Source of the DNA: Luteimicrobium album
GTDB lineage: Bacteria; Actinomycetota; Actinomycetes; Actinomycetales; Cellulomonadaceae
Length of the DNA stretch: 64,000 nt
Reading direction: 5' to 3'
Assembly: GCF_030161555.1 (NCBI RefSeq)
Contig: NZ_BSUK01000001.1
Location: 2,232,001 to 2,296,000, forward strand
Shown here: positions 1-8,270 of the stretch, one piece after another
How the letters are laid out: the number at the start of each line of letters is the position of its first letter
How positions within the stretch are numbered: the stretch's first letter is position 1
Notes under the pieces: model-generated
Database searches by the model: none
Seen by the model: the letters and a program-made list of their open reading frames with translations, nothing else
Told to the model about the DNA's origin: nothing
Position numbers and translations under genes: made by a program

Positions 1-1135
1 GGCGCCTGGTACCGCACGTTGAGCTGCGAGCCCGGCGCGCAGTAGGTGGGGATCGTCCAGTTCTTGGTCGAGTCCCCGCACTCCCAGCCCTCGACGGTGC
101 CGGGCGCGTTCTTGAACTGGTCCTCGGTGAACATCGGGCTGCCCGCGTAGAACCGCAGCCCCGCCGGGAACGGGCGGACCTTCTTGTAGTCGATGATCCC
201 CGACTTGTAGTAGATCGTCTGCAGGTCGGGCGAGATGACTTGGTTGTCACCGCGGTAGAGCGTCGGGAACCAGTAGGCCGACTTGTCCTGCGCGACGGTG
301 CAGCTCGTGCCCGAGCCGTTCAGCAGCGTGTCCGGCGTCGACGACGCGTTCGTGTCGAGGTTCCCCATGAACGAGTGGTTGTGCGACGCGCCCGGCTGCC
401 CCGGGAGGATGAGCGGGTCGTCGAACAGCGTGTGGTTCACGGTGCAGTTCATCTGGAACTCGTGGTGCGTCACCGTCGTGTCGGCGCCGGGGGCGCCTCG
501 GGCAGCGGACGCGGGTTGTACGGCGCGGGATCCGTGCCGCCCGTGCCGAACACGTGCAGGCTGAAGATCGAGTACCCGTAGCCGGTGCCGCGCTGCGTGA
601 ACGCGAGACGCACGTAGCGCCCCGAGCCCGGCGCCGCCACCGTCTGGTTGCCGCCCGAGCCGTTCGTCACCGTCGCGACGGTGGTCCAGGCGCTGCCGTC
701 GTCCGACGTCTGGACCGTGAACGCCTTGCCGTACGCGGCCTCCCAGTCGATGACGAGGTGGTCGATCGTGGCCGTCGAGCCGAGGTCGACCTTGATCCAC
801 TGGTCGTCGGACTGCTGGCTCGCCCAGCGGGTCGAGCCGTCGCCGTCGACCGCCTTGGACGCGACGTAGTCGTCGCCCTCGGCGGACGACGCGGACGCCG
901 TCTTGCCCTGGGCGATGTCCGTCGCCTGGGCGTCGGCGGCCACGACCAGCGCCGCGTTCTGGGCGCTCGTGTCGGCCTGGGCCATGACGTGCCCCGCGTG
1001 CCCGACGTGCGCGAGCGCGCCCTGCGGGGTCGCGTTCGCGGACGTCGCGAGCGCGAGGGCGACCGCGGACGCCGCGGCGGCCAGCGCGGTCGCGGCGACG
1101 ACGACGGCGCCGCGGTTGGTTCTCCTGGTGCGCAT
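1..1135 (-). CDS. Secreted discoidin/DUF1996 protein (3' end beyond window, apparent frameshift)
   Basis: Starts at ATG 1135 behind an AGGAGGA ribosome site. A Sec signal peptide covers about residues 1-35 (MRTRRT basic start, Ala-rich core, SANA cut site). A discoidin (F5/8 type C, CBM32-like) domain follows at about 70-215, with typical TRWAS, QWIKVDLGS and GRYVRLAFT segments. The first frame then ends in a short tail, but the next frame immediately gives the DUF1996 signature GQPGASHNHSFMGN, with Cys-containing segments running off the left edge. One missing base in the G5 run at 489-493 would join them. DUF1996 proteins are secreted and often sit among polysaccharide-active genes; their biochemical role is not established. 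Likely extracellular and glycan-binding by inference. It lies downstream of the glycoside hydrolase gene but is separated from it by a terminator hairpin. Confidence 0.75.
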
Positions 1136-1163
1136 GGTGCTTCCTCCTGGTGCTTCCTGGTGG

Positions 1164-1197
1164 CCCGGTGCCCGGCGCGAGTGTGCCGGGCACCGGG
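1164..1197 (-). terminator. Hairpin terminator after the glycoside hydrolase gene
   Basis: Perfect 13-bp inverted arms (1164-1176 and 1185-1197, CCCGGTGCCCGGC and complement) around an 8-base loop, placed 15 bases past the stop of the upstream gene on the minus strand. It should separate that gene from the DUF1996 gene. Confidence 0.75.
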
Positions 1198-1211
1198 TTG
1201 TTACCGGTCGG

Positions 1212-3913
1212 TCACTGGTAGATGCCCAGCTCGTACAGCGAGTACCCGTAGGCGGTGCCGCGCTGCGTCCCGTGGATCCGCACGTAGCGGCCGGACCCGG
1301 CGACGTCGAGCGTGTCCACCCCGCCGTCGCCGTCGGTCACGGTCTTGACCGTCGACCACGTGCTCCCGTCGTTCGAGACCTGGACCTGGTAGCCCTTGGC
1401 GAACGCGGACTCCCAGACGAGCTGCACGGCGTGGAACGACTGCACGGAGCCCAGGTCGACCTGGATCCACTCGTCGTCGTCCCAGTTGCTCGCCCAGCGC
1501 GTCGACAGGTCACCGTCGACGGCCTGGCCCGGGGACCAGTTGCCGTTGTACTGGTCGAAGGACGACGCCGTCGCCGTCTTGTGCAGGGCGATGTTCGTCC
1601 CCGCGACGGCCGGCGGCACGACGCGCATGTCGACGGTCTGGACGCCGACGTTGGAGTGGCCGTCCTCGGCCCAGACGTAGACCTTCCAGACGCCGGGTCG
1701 GCTGGGCGCGTCGATCTGGAAGACTCCCGGCGACGTCTGCGTGAACGGGACCTCCTGGGTGCCCGTCGCGCCGTCGATGCCGATCGAGTTGAGCGACGTG
1801 TGGTACGTGATCGCGTCGCCGTCGGGGTCTGTCACGTTCGCGTGGATCGTGGCCTTGGAGCCCACGGCCACCGCGCTCGCGTTGTCGATGCTCATCGACG
1901 CGAAGCGCGGCGGCGTGTTGACGCCGGGCTGCGCGGCGGACCCGCCGAACGCCTTGGCGACCGCGTAGTACGAGAGGCGCTTGTTGTCGCCGGGGATGAC
2001 GTTGAACCAGACGCCGCCGTAGTCGCCCTCGATGCCGAAGTGGAACAGCGTGCCGCCGAGTGCGACACCCTGGTTGCTCATGAGGCACTTCCACGAGTTC
2101 GTGTAGCCGTTCGCGTTGTCCTGGTCGGTGCCCTGGTCGGGCAGGCCGAAGGCGTCCTTCGGTGCCTCCCAGTCACCCTCCGGGCCACCCTCGGTCAGGA
2201 TGTAGGGCTTGTTGAAGTTGCCCTGCTTCCAGTACGCCGCGGCGTCGCAGACGGCGCCGTACGAGTTGAGCGCGAGCAGGTCCAGGTCGGGGAGTACTTC
2301 TTGTAGTAGTCCCACGCCCCGACCCAGGCGTCCGTCGAGGTGACGGGGTGGTTGGGGTCGGCCTGGTGGATCGCCTTGGCGACGTCGTTGACGAAGGTCG
2401 CGTACGCGGCGCGCTGCGCCTCGAGCTGGTCGCCCGAGTAGCAGTTCTGGAGCCCGAGCACGGACTCGTTGCCGACGTCCCAGATCAGCACCGCCGGGTG
2501 GCTCTTGTACGTGTTGACCTGGTTGATGATGTCCGTCATCGACGACGACTTGTACGACGCGTCGTTGACGTAGTCCGGGCAGCCGCCCGAACCGGGACCG
2601 CCGCCCGGGCCGAGCCAGAACCCGGCGACGACGCGCACGCCGTACTTGGCCGCGACGTCGAACAGCTGCTTGCTGTCCGCGCCCGTGCCCCACGTGCGCA
2701 GGGTGTTGGCGCCGAGCTTCACGAAGGTCGGCATGTAGTGCTCGGCCTGGTCCGCGGACGGGCCCCAGGTCATGCCCTTCACGGTGTACGGCTGACCGTT
2801 CACCGTGAGCTGCCAGCTCCCGTTGCCGCCGGTGACCTTGACGACGCTCGCGCTGGTCAGCGGCCCGGTGACGTCCGTCGGGGTGCCGGGCGTGCCGCCG
2901 TCGTCCCCGCCGTCGCCGTCGCCCGGGTCGGTGCTGCCGCCGTCGTCACCGGCGCCGTAGACGCGGAGCTCGTAGATCGAGATCCCGTAGCCGGTCGCGC
3001 GGTGCGTGGCGAGCAGCCGGACGTAGCGGCCGCTGGCCGACGCGGCGAGCGCGTCGGACTCCTTGCCGCCCTTGCCCGTCGTCGTCGTGTACACGTCGTT
3101 CCACGTGGACCCGTCGGCGGACGTCTGGATCTTGTACCCGTCGGCGTAGGCGTTCTCCCAGTCGACCTCGACCCGGGACAGCGCCGCCGAGGCACCGAGG
3201 TCGACCTGGAGCCACTGGTCGTCGGCCGCGGTCGACGACCAGCGGGTGTCCGCCTTGCCGTCGACGGCGTACGCCGGCTTGTAGTAGTCGGCGTTCTCCG
3301 TCGTGGAGGCGGTGGCCGTCTTGCCCTGGGACAGCAGCGACCCGGTGCCGGAGCCGCCGGTGCCGCCGTCGCCGGAGCCCGAGCCCGGGTCCGTGGTTCC
3401 GCCGGACGTCCCGTAGACGCGCAGCTCGTAGATCGAGATGCCGTACCCGGTGGCGCGGTGGGTGGACAGGACGCGGACGTAGCGGCCCGAGCCCGACAGC
3501 GTGTCCGTGTCGGAGCCGCCGTCGGACGAGGTGGTCGAGTACGCGTCGGTCCAGGTGGTGCCGTCGCCGGAGACCTGGACCTTGTAGCCGTCCGCGTACG
3601 CGCCCTCCCAGTGGATCTCGGCGCGCGACAGGGTCGCGGTGGCGCCGAGGTCGATCTGGAGCCACTGCCCGTCCTGGGCCGAGGACGACCACCGGGTCGT
3701 GTCGTCGCCGTCCACGGCGTAGGCGGCCTGGTAGTAGTCGGCGTTCTCGAACGACGACGCGGTCGCGGTCTTGCCCTGCGAGAGCAGGACCGGGTCGGCG
3801 GCGTGCGCGCGGGGCGCGATCGCCGCGGTGCCGGCCATGACGAGCGCGGCTGCCGCGAGGGCTGCGGCGGCTCGTCTCCGGACGCGCGGGTGCGCGGTGA
3901 GGGTGGGGGACAT
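1212..3913 (-). CDS. Secreted multi-discoidin glycoside hydrolase (clan A TIM barrel), apparent frameshift
   Basis: About 900 residues once one base is restored. Start ATG 3913 is chosen for its AAGGAG site and the signal peptide directly after it (cut near residue 38, AHA). Order: signal peptide; discoidin about 40-180; Gly/Ser/Asp linker; discoidin about 195-335; TIM-barrel catalytic domain about 365-640; Ig/cadherin-like domain about 650-755; third discoidin to the C-terminus. The barrel shows VKGMTWGPS, NTLRTWG, DVGNES (likely acid/base Glu) and ILTEGGPEGDWE (likely nucleophile Glu), as in GH2/GH5-like retaining enzymes. Frames switch at the G4 run 2289-2292 between KKYSP and DLDLLALNSYG, so the break looks like a sequencing indel. 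The substrate is not visible; a beta-glucan or other plant or fungal polysaccharide is an inference. Divergent from the LacI gene and probably repressed by it. Confidence 0.75.
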
Positions 3914-4069
3914 ACGGCTCCTTGGATGGGACCAGCCCGCGGCGAGCTGCGGCGCGCGTGCCGCACACCCAGATCTCCGTTGAGCTGGTGCTGCCTGTAT
4001 CGGTGGTGCGCCGTCGTGGCATCGGTGCCGCGACGGGTCGGTGCTTCCCCTGCGCGGAGAGTGCCCAGA

Positions 4070-4081
4070 GAGAGCGCTCTC
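4070..4081. promoter_or_regulatory. LacI-family operator GAGAGCGCTCTC
   Basis: Perfect 12-bp palindrome with the central CG step flanked by G/C typical of CebR/CelR-type LacI operators. It lies just downstream of the proposed minus-strand promoter of the glycoside hydrolase gene, where a bound repressor would block initiation. An identical copy lies inside the LacI gene. Confidence 0.65.
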
Positions 4082-4093
4082 CACCGGTTCCGA

Positions 4094-4122
4094 GTTTCAC
4101 CCGATCCCCACGAGGGTGTCAA
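4094..4122 (-). promoter_or_regulatory. Candidate promoter of the glycoside hydrolase gene
   Basis: On the minus strand TTGACA (4122 to 4117), 17 bases, then TGAAAC (4099 to 4094). The -35 is consensus, the -10 is weak. The operator palindrome begins 12 bases downstream, which supports this as the regulated start. Confidence 0.45.
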
Positions 4123-4182
4123 GCGCTGCGACACCTCGATCTTCGCGCCGCCGGGTGGTGCCGGGATCACGCTCTCTCGGGA

Positions 4183-4188
4183 TATCGT
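4183..4188 (+). promoter_or_regulatory. Leaderless -10 of the LacI gene
   Basis: TATCGT followed by 6 bases and the GTG start at 4195, so transcription would begin at or next to the start codon. No ribosome site is seen. Confidence 0.45.
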
Positions 4189-4194
4189 GTCCGG

Positions 4195-5238
4195 GTGAGT
4201 GAGGACCTGCACCCGACGGCGCTCCCGACCCTCGAGGACGTCGCGCGCGTCGCGGGGGTGTCCCGCGCCTCCGTGTCCCGGGTCGTCAACGGCAAGCCCG
4301 GGGTCGCGCCGCACATCGTCGAAGCGGTGCAGCAGGCCGTGAAGACCACGCGCTACGTGCCGAACACCGCCGCCCGGTCGCTCGTCACGAGGCAGAGCGG
4401 CTCGGTCGCGATCGTGGTCTCCGGTGCGGGCGTCGACCACGAGGCGAGCCCCGAGGAGGTGTACGGGGACCCGTTCTTCGGCCGCCTCTCGAGCGCGCTG
4501 GTGAGAGCGCTCTCGCGCCGTGAGCTCCACCCCGTCCTCATGCTCGCCGAGTCCGACGCCGAACGCGACCGCGTCGACGCCTTCCTGGCCCGGCGCGGAG
4601 CCGACGGCGCGCTCCTCATCTCGACGGCATCGCACGACCCGCTCCCCGCGCGGCTCATCGGCGCCGGCCACCCCGTCGTCACGTTCTCCCGCCCGCCCGA
4701 CGGCGTCCGCGCCGACTGGGTCGACGTCGGGCACCGGCAGGGCGCCGCGCTGGCGGCGGACCGGCTCGTCGAGCGCGGCGTCCGCCGGCCCGTCGTGATC
4801 TCGGGCCCGCTCGACGTCCCCGCCGCGTCGGACCGGCTGGCCGGGTTCCTCGAGAGCATGGCGCGGCACGGGCACAGCTACGTGCCCGTCCTGACCGGGA
4901 GCTTCACCGTGGAGTCGGGCGAGCAGGCGATGCGCGACCTGCTCGCTCAGCACCCCGACCTCGACGGCGTGTTCGCCGCCAACGACCTGATGGGCATCGG
5001 GGCGCTGCACGCGCTCGCCGACGCCGGGCGCTCCGTGCCCGACGACGTGGCCGTCGTCGGCTTCGACGACTCGCTCCCCGCGCGCTACGCCAGGCCCGCG
5101 CTCACGACCGTGCGGCAGCCGCTCGAGGAGATGGGCGAGGCGATGGTCGACCTCCTGATCGAGCGGCTCGCCGGCCCGGGCGGCGCCCCGGTGTCCCGGG
5201 TGTTCGCCCCCACGCTCCAGGTCCGCGCCTCGGCCTGA
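4195..5238 (+). CDS. LacI-family transcriptional repressor of glycan-degradation genes
   Basis: 347 residues, full family length. The N-terminal helix-turn-helix reads TLEDVARVAGVSRASVSRVVN (about residues 10-30), followed by the hinge and a periplasmic-binding-protein-like sensor domain with VVGFDDS and the C-terminal PALTTVRQP segment. GTG 4195 places the HTH at the usual distance from the N-terminus and follows a -10-like TATCGT by six bases. The divergent gene encodes a secreted glycoside hydrolase, and the palindrome GAGAGCGCTCTC lies between them. By analogy with CebR/CelR of Streptomyces and Thermobifida, it probably binds that site until an oligosaccharide releases it. The inducer is unknown. 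A second exact operator copy lies in its own coding sequence at 4503-4514. Confidence 0.9.
   Translation: MSEDLHPTALPTLEDVARVAGVSRASVSRVVNGKPGVAPHIVEAVQQAVKTTRYVPNTAARSLVTRQSGSVAIVVSGAGVDHEASPEEVYGDPFFGRLSSALVRALSRRELHPVLMLAESDAERDRVDAFLARRGADGALLISTASHDPLPARLIGAGHPVVTFSRPPDGVRADWVDVGHRQGAALAADRLVERGVRRPVVISGPLDVPAASDRLAGFLESMARHGHSYVPVLTGSFTVESGEQAMRDLLAQHPDLDGVFAANDLMGIGALHALADAGRSVPDDVAVVGFDDSLPARYARPALTTVRQPLEEMGEAMVDLLIERLAGPGGAPVSRVFAPTLQVRASA
4503..4514. promoter_or_regulatory. Second exact copy of the operator, inside the repressor gene
   Basis: GAGAGCGCTCTC repeats the intergenic operator base for base, 433 bp away, inside codons for VRALSR. Two identical sites at this distance would allow repressor looping or a roadblock to the regulator's own transcription. 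Confidence 0.5.
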
Positions 5239-5293
5239 CCACCGCCGGGCTCCTCGCCGCATCGAATCGTTTCGGCCGACGGTGCGTCGGTGG

Positions 5294-5299
5294 CAGGAT
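5294..5299 (+). promoter_or_regulatory. Leaderless -10 candidate for the aldo/keto reductase
   Basis: CAGGAT sits 6 bases before ATG 5306. It could alternatively act as a weak ribosome site (GCAGGA). Confidence 0.3.
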
Positions 5300-5305
5300 G
5301 GCCGC

Positions 5306-6394
5306 ATGCCTACGAGCTCGCCGATGCGCCCCGAGTACCCCGCCGACCGCTTCCTCGCCGACCCCGACCGCTACGACGGCCGCATGCCGTACCGCCGCAG
5401 CGGGCGCTTCGGGCTCGTGCTGCCCGCGATCTCGCTGGGGCTGTGGCACAACTTCGGCAGCGTCGACAGCCTCGAGACCCAGCGCGCCGTCCTGCACCGC
5501 GCGTTCGACCTCGGTGTGACCCACTTCGACCTCGCCAACAACTACGGGCCCGTCCAGGGGTCGGCCGAGGAGAACTTCGGCCGCCACCTCGCCCAGGGCC
5601 TGGGCCGGTACCGCGACGAGCTCGTCATCTCGACCAAGGCCGGCTACGGGATGGGCGTCGGCCCGTACCAGGACGGCGGCTCGCGCAAGTACCTGCTGTC
5701 CTCGCTCGACCGGTCCTTGCAGCGCATGGGCCTGGACTACGTCGACGTCTTCTACCACCACCGTCCCGACCCCGAGACGCCGCTCGAGGAGACCATGACG
5801 GCGCTGCACGACGTCGTGAAGTCCGGCAAGGCGCTCTACGTCGGGGTGTCGAACTACTCGGCGGCGCGGACGCGCGAGGCCGCAGGGATCCTCGCCGAGC
5901 TCGGCACGCCGCTGACCATCCACCAGCCGAGCTACTCGATGTTCAACCGGCACGTGGAGAACGTCGTCGACGACGGGTACGACGGGCGTCAGCGCGAGCC
6001 GCTGCTCGACGCCGTCGGGGACCTAGGCGTCGGGACGATCGTGTTCTCTCCCCTGCAGCAGGGCCTGCTGACGGACCGCTACCTCTCGGGCTCGGCGCCG
6101 GCCGGGTCGCGCGCGGTGTCGACGACGTCGCCGTTCCTGTCCGAGAAGAACCTCTCCGAGACCTACCTCGATCGGGCCAGGGCCCTCAACGAGGTCGCGG
6201 CCGGTCGCGGCCAGACGCTCGCTCAGCTCGCTCTGTCGTGGGTGCTGCGCGACGACCGCATCACGTCCGCGCTCGTGGGGGCGAGCAGCGTCGCGCAGCT
6301 CGAGGGCAACGTCGCGGCCGTGAGCGGCCCCGCGCTGACCGACGACGAGCTCGCCGCGATCGAGCCGCTCGCCGTCGACGGCACGGGGCGCTGA
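5306..6394 (+). CDS. Aldo/keto reductase, YghZ-like
   Basis: 362 residues. The N-terminus MPYRRSGRFGLVLPAISLGLW and the long insert before the catalytic tetrad match the YghZ/L-glyceraldehyde-3-phosphate reductase branch of the AKR14 group. Visible features are FDLGVTHFDLANNYG (Asp and Tyr of the tetrad), STKAGYGM (Lys), VFYHHRPDPETPLEET (His), and the NADPH-binding C-terminal ALVGASSVAQLEGN. Family members reduce small aldehydes such as methylglyoxal and glyceraldehyde 3-phosphate with NADPH in the cytosol. ATG 5306 is preferred over an upstream in-frame ATG at 5282 because it gives the family N-terminus. Single gene; its relation to the upstream LacI regulator is not evident. Confidence 0.9.
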   Translation: MPTSSPMRPEYPADRFLADPDRYDGRMPYRRSGRFGLVLPAISLGLWHNFGSVDSLETQRAVLHRAFDLGVTHFDLANNYGPVQGSAEENFGRHLAQGLGRYRDELVISTKAGYGMGVGPYQDGGSRKYLLSSLDRSLQRMGLDYVDVFYHHRPDPETPLEETMTALHDVVKSGKALYVGVSNYSAARTREAAGILAELGTPLTIHQPSYSMFNRHVENVVDDGYDGRQREPLLDAVGDLGVGTIVFSPLQQGLLTDRYLSGSAPAGSRAVSTTSPFLSEKNLSETYLDRARALNEVAAGRGQTLAQLALSWVLRDDRITSALVGASSVAQLEGNVAAVSGPALTDDELAAIEPLAVDGTGR

Positions 6395-6450
6395 CCCGCC
6401 CCTGCTCTCTCCCTGAGTGCGGGGGCTGTGGGGGCTGGTGCTGCTACGGC

Positions 6451-6921
6451 TCACTGCCCGCCCGCGAACCCGACCTGCCGCCACGCCTCGTAGATCGCGA
6501 TCGACGCGCTCGACGTCAGGTTGAGCGACCGTCGCGACGGCAGCATCGGGATCTTGACGTGCTCCGTCACGCGCGGGTGCGCCACGACCTCGTCGGGCAG
6601 GCCCGTCGGCTCGGGACCGAACAGCAGGATGTCGCCCGGCCCGTACGTCACGTCCGTGTAGCGCGTCGTGGCGTCGACCTCGAACGCGTAGACCCGCGCG
6701 TCGGGCCGGGCTGCGAGCAGCGCCTCGAAGTCCGCGTGCACGACGACGCTCGCGAGGTCGTGGTAGTCCAGCCCGGCCCGGCGCAGCTTGGGTTCCGACA
6801 GGTCGAACCCGAGCGGCTCGACGAGGTGGAGCGTCGTGCCGGTGACGGCGGACAGGCGGATCGCGTTGCCGGTGTTGCCGGCGATGCGGGGCTCGTAGAA
6901 CGCGAGGTCGGGAAGGGTCAC
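6451..6921 (-). CDS. trmL: tRNA (cytidine(34)-2'-O)-methyltransferase, TrmL-type SpoU enzyme
   Basis: 156 residues, the full length of the minimal TrmL knot methyltransferases. SPOUT motifs are clear: PRIAGNTGNAIRL at the N-terminus (motif 1), LLFGPEPTGLP (motif 2) and IPMLPSRRSLNLTSSASIA (motif 3), which form the trefoil-knot S-adenosylmethionine site. The family methylates the ribose of the wobble base of tRNA-Leu. The GTG start at 6921 is preceded by GAGAAT with a six-base gap, suggesting a leaderless transcript. The gene is followed, convergently, by the aldo/keto reductase gene. A long hairpin separates it from the upstream alcohol dehydrogenase gene. Confidence 0.92.
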   Translation of the reverse strand: MTLPDLAFYEPRIAGNTGNAIRLSAVTGTTLHLVEPLGFDLSEPKLRRAGLDYHDLASVVVHADFEALLAARPDARVYAFEVDATTRYTDVTYGPGDILLFGPEPTGLPDEVVAHPRVTEHVKIPMLPSRRSLNLTSSASIAIYEAWRQVGFAGGQ

Positions 6922-6927
6922 GCCACC

Positions 6928-6933
6928 ATTCTC
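6928..6933 (-). promoter_or_regulatory. Leaderless -10 of trmL
   Basis: GAGAAT on the minus strand, 6 bases before GTG 6921. Confidence 0.4.
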
Positions 6934-6942
6934 GGCCCCGGT

Positions 6943-6986
6943 CTGTCAGAACGTGGTGCCGGTATACCGGTGCCACGTTCTGACAG
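6943..6986. terminator. Long hairpin, 20-bp arms, UAUA loop
   Basis: Arms 6943-6962 and 6967-6986 pair over 20 positions (18 Watson-Crick, 2 G-U in RNA) around a 4-base loop, starting CTGTCAGAACGTGG. It lies 9 bases past the alcohol dehydrogenase stop (minus strand), so it is probably its terminator, though no U-tract follows. Confidence 0.6.
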
Positions 6987-6994
6987 GTCGCGGC

Positions 6995-8050
6995 TCAGGG
7001 GACGAGGACCGCCGCACCGGCGAACGCGCCGGCCTTGAGATCGGCCAGCGCCTCGTCGGCGCGGTCGAGCGGGTAGGGGTGGGCGTCGACGTCGAGCCGG
7101 TGGGCGGCGGCGAACGCGAGCAGGTCGCGGCCGTCGTCGCGGGTGTTCGACGTCACCGACCGCAGCTCCTTCTCGTAGAACAGGTCGGTCTCGTAGACGA
7201 GCGCCGGCACGTCGGACAGGTGGATCCCCGCCACGGCGAGGACGCCGCCGCGGTCGAGGGCGCGCATCGCGACGGGCACGAGGTCGCCGACGGGCGCGAA
7301 CAGGACTGCGCCGTCGAGCGGTTCGGGCGGGTCGTCGTACGCGCCCCGCGCCGACGACGCCCCGAGCCGCAGGGCCAGCTCCTGCGCCGCGGCGCCCCGC
7401 GTGAGGACGTGCAGCGTCGCCCCCTGCGCGAGCGCGACCTGCGCGGTGAGGTGGGCGGACCCGCCGAACCCGTACAGGCCGAGCCTGCCGCCACCCGGCA
7501 GCGAGGTGCGGTGCAGCGCGCGGTACCCGATGATCCCGGCGCACAGGAGCGGCGCGAGGTCGACGTCGTCGTAGCCGTCCGGGAGCCGGTAGGCGAAGTC
7601 GGCGGGCACGGTCGTGTACTCGGCGTAGCCGCCGTCGGCGTCCCAGCCGGTGTACCGGGAGCGGGGGCAGAGGTTCTCGGCCCCGCGGCGGCAGTACACG
7701 CAGACTCCGCACGTGGAGCGCAACCACGCGACCCCGACCCGGTCCCCGACGCGGAGCGTCCCGTCCGCCGCGGGCCGCCGCGGGTCCGCGCGCTCGACGG
7801 GTGGCCCGACCGCCACGACCTCCCCGACGACCTCGTGCCCGGGCACGACGCGCGGCCGGTGCACGGCGAGGTCGCCCTCGGTGACGTGCAGATCCGTCCG
7901 GCACACGCCGCACGCGAGCACGCGGACGAGCAGCTCCCCGGGCCCGGTCTGGGGCACGGGCAGCTCGACCCTCCGCAACGGCCGCGTCTCGAGCGGCCCG
8001 GGTCGCTCGACGACCCACGCCCGCATCGTCTCGGGGATACCGACGCTCAT
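6995..8050 (-). CDS. Zinc-dependent alcohol dehydrogenase
   Basis: 351 residues, medium-chain dehydrogenase/reductase family. Catalytic-zinc ligands are seen as [11 protein letters not shown] and GHEVVG (Cys, His-Glu). The structural-zinc cluster is [15 protein letters not shown] (four cysteines with C-X2-C-X2-C-X7-C spacing). The Rossmann glycine motif is [12 protein letters not shown]. It resembles the AdhA/AdhP branch that oxidises primary alcohols with NAD(P). ATG 8050 gives the normal N-terminus before [10 protein letters not shown] and is preceded by CAGACT with a six-base gap. It stands alone between two long hairpins, so it is probably monocistronic. Substrate range cannot be read from sequence. 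Confidence 0.9.
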   Translation of the reverse strand: MSVGIPETMRAWVVERPGPLETRPLRRVELPVPQTGPGELLVRVLACGVCRTDLHVTEGDLAVHRPRVVPGHEVVGEVVAVGPPVERADPRRPAADGTLRVGDRVGVAWLRSTCGVCVYCRRGAENLCPRSRYTGWDADGGYAEYTTVPADFAYRLPDGYDDVDLAPLLCAGIIGYRALHRTSLPGGGRLGLYGFGGSAHLTAQVALAQGATLHVLTRGAAAQELALRLGASSARGAYDDPPEPLDGAVLFAPVGDLVPVAMRALDRGGVLAVAGIHLSDVPALVYETDLFYEKELRSVTSNTRDDGRDLLAFAAAHRLDVDAHPYPLDRADEALADLKAGAFAGAAVLVP

Positions 8051-8056
8051 GGGCCC

Positions 8057-8062
8057 AGTCTG
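8057..8062 (-). promoter_or_regulatory. Leaderless -10 candidate for the alcohol dehydrogenase
   Basis: CAGACT on the minus strand, 6 bases before ATG 8050. Weak hexamer, but the spacing matches the other cases in the window. Confidence 0.3.
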
Positions 8063-8139
8063 CTCGCGCGACCCGGTGCACGTCGGATGGGGCGGGCGTC
8101 GGACATCGTTCGTGGCGGAGTGGTGACCGAACCGCTGAG

Positions 8140-8234
8140 CCGGGTGGGCGGGGTGTTGGCGCGCGGTGTGGTGGGTCTGGCGGGAGCCGAGCGAGGCGGA
8201 TGGAAGACCGCGCGCCAACACCCCGCCCACCCGG
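8140..8234. terminator. Long hairpin with perfect 28-bp arms
   Basis: Arms 8140-8167 and 8207-8234 are perfect complements over 28 bases (CCGGGTGGGCGGGGTGTTGG onward) around a 39-base loop. It lies 36 bases past the pckG stop on the minus strand. Probably a terminator for pckG; the perfect conservation of such long arms is unusual. Confidence 0.6.
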
Positions 8235-8270
8235 CGGACCCGACCACGGGCCCACCGGCGAGCCGAGACC

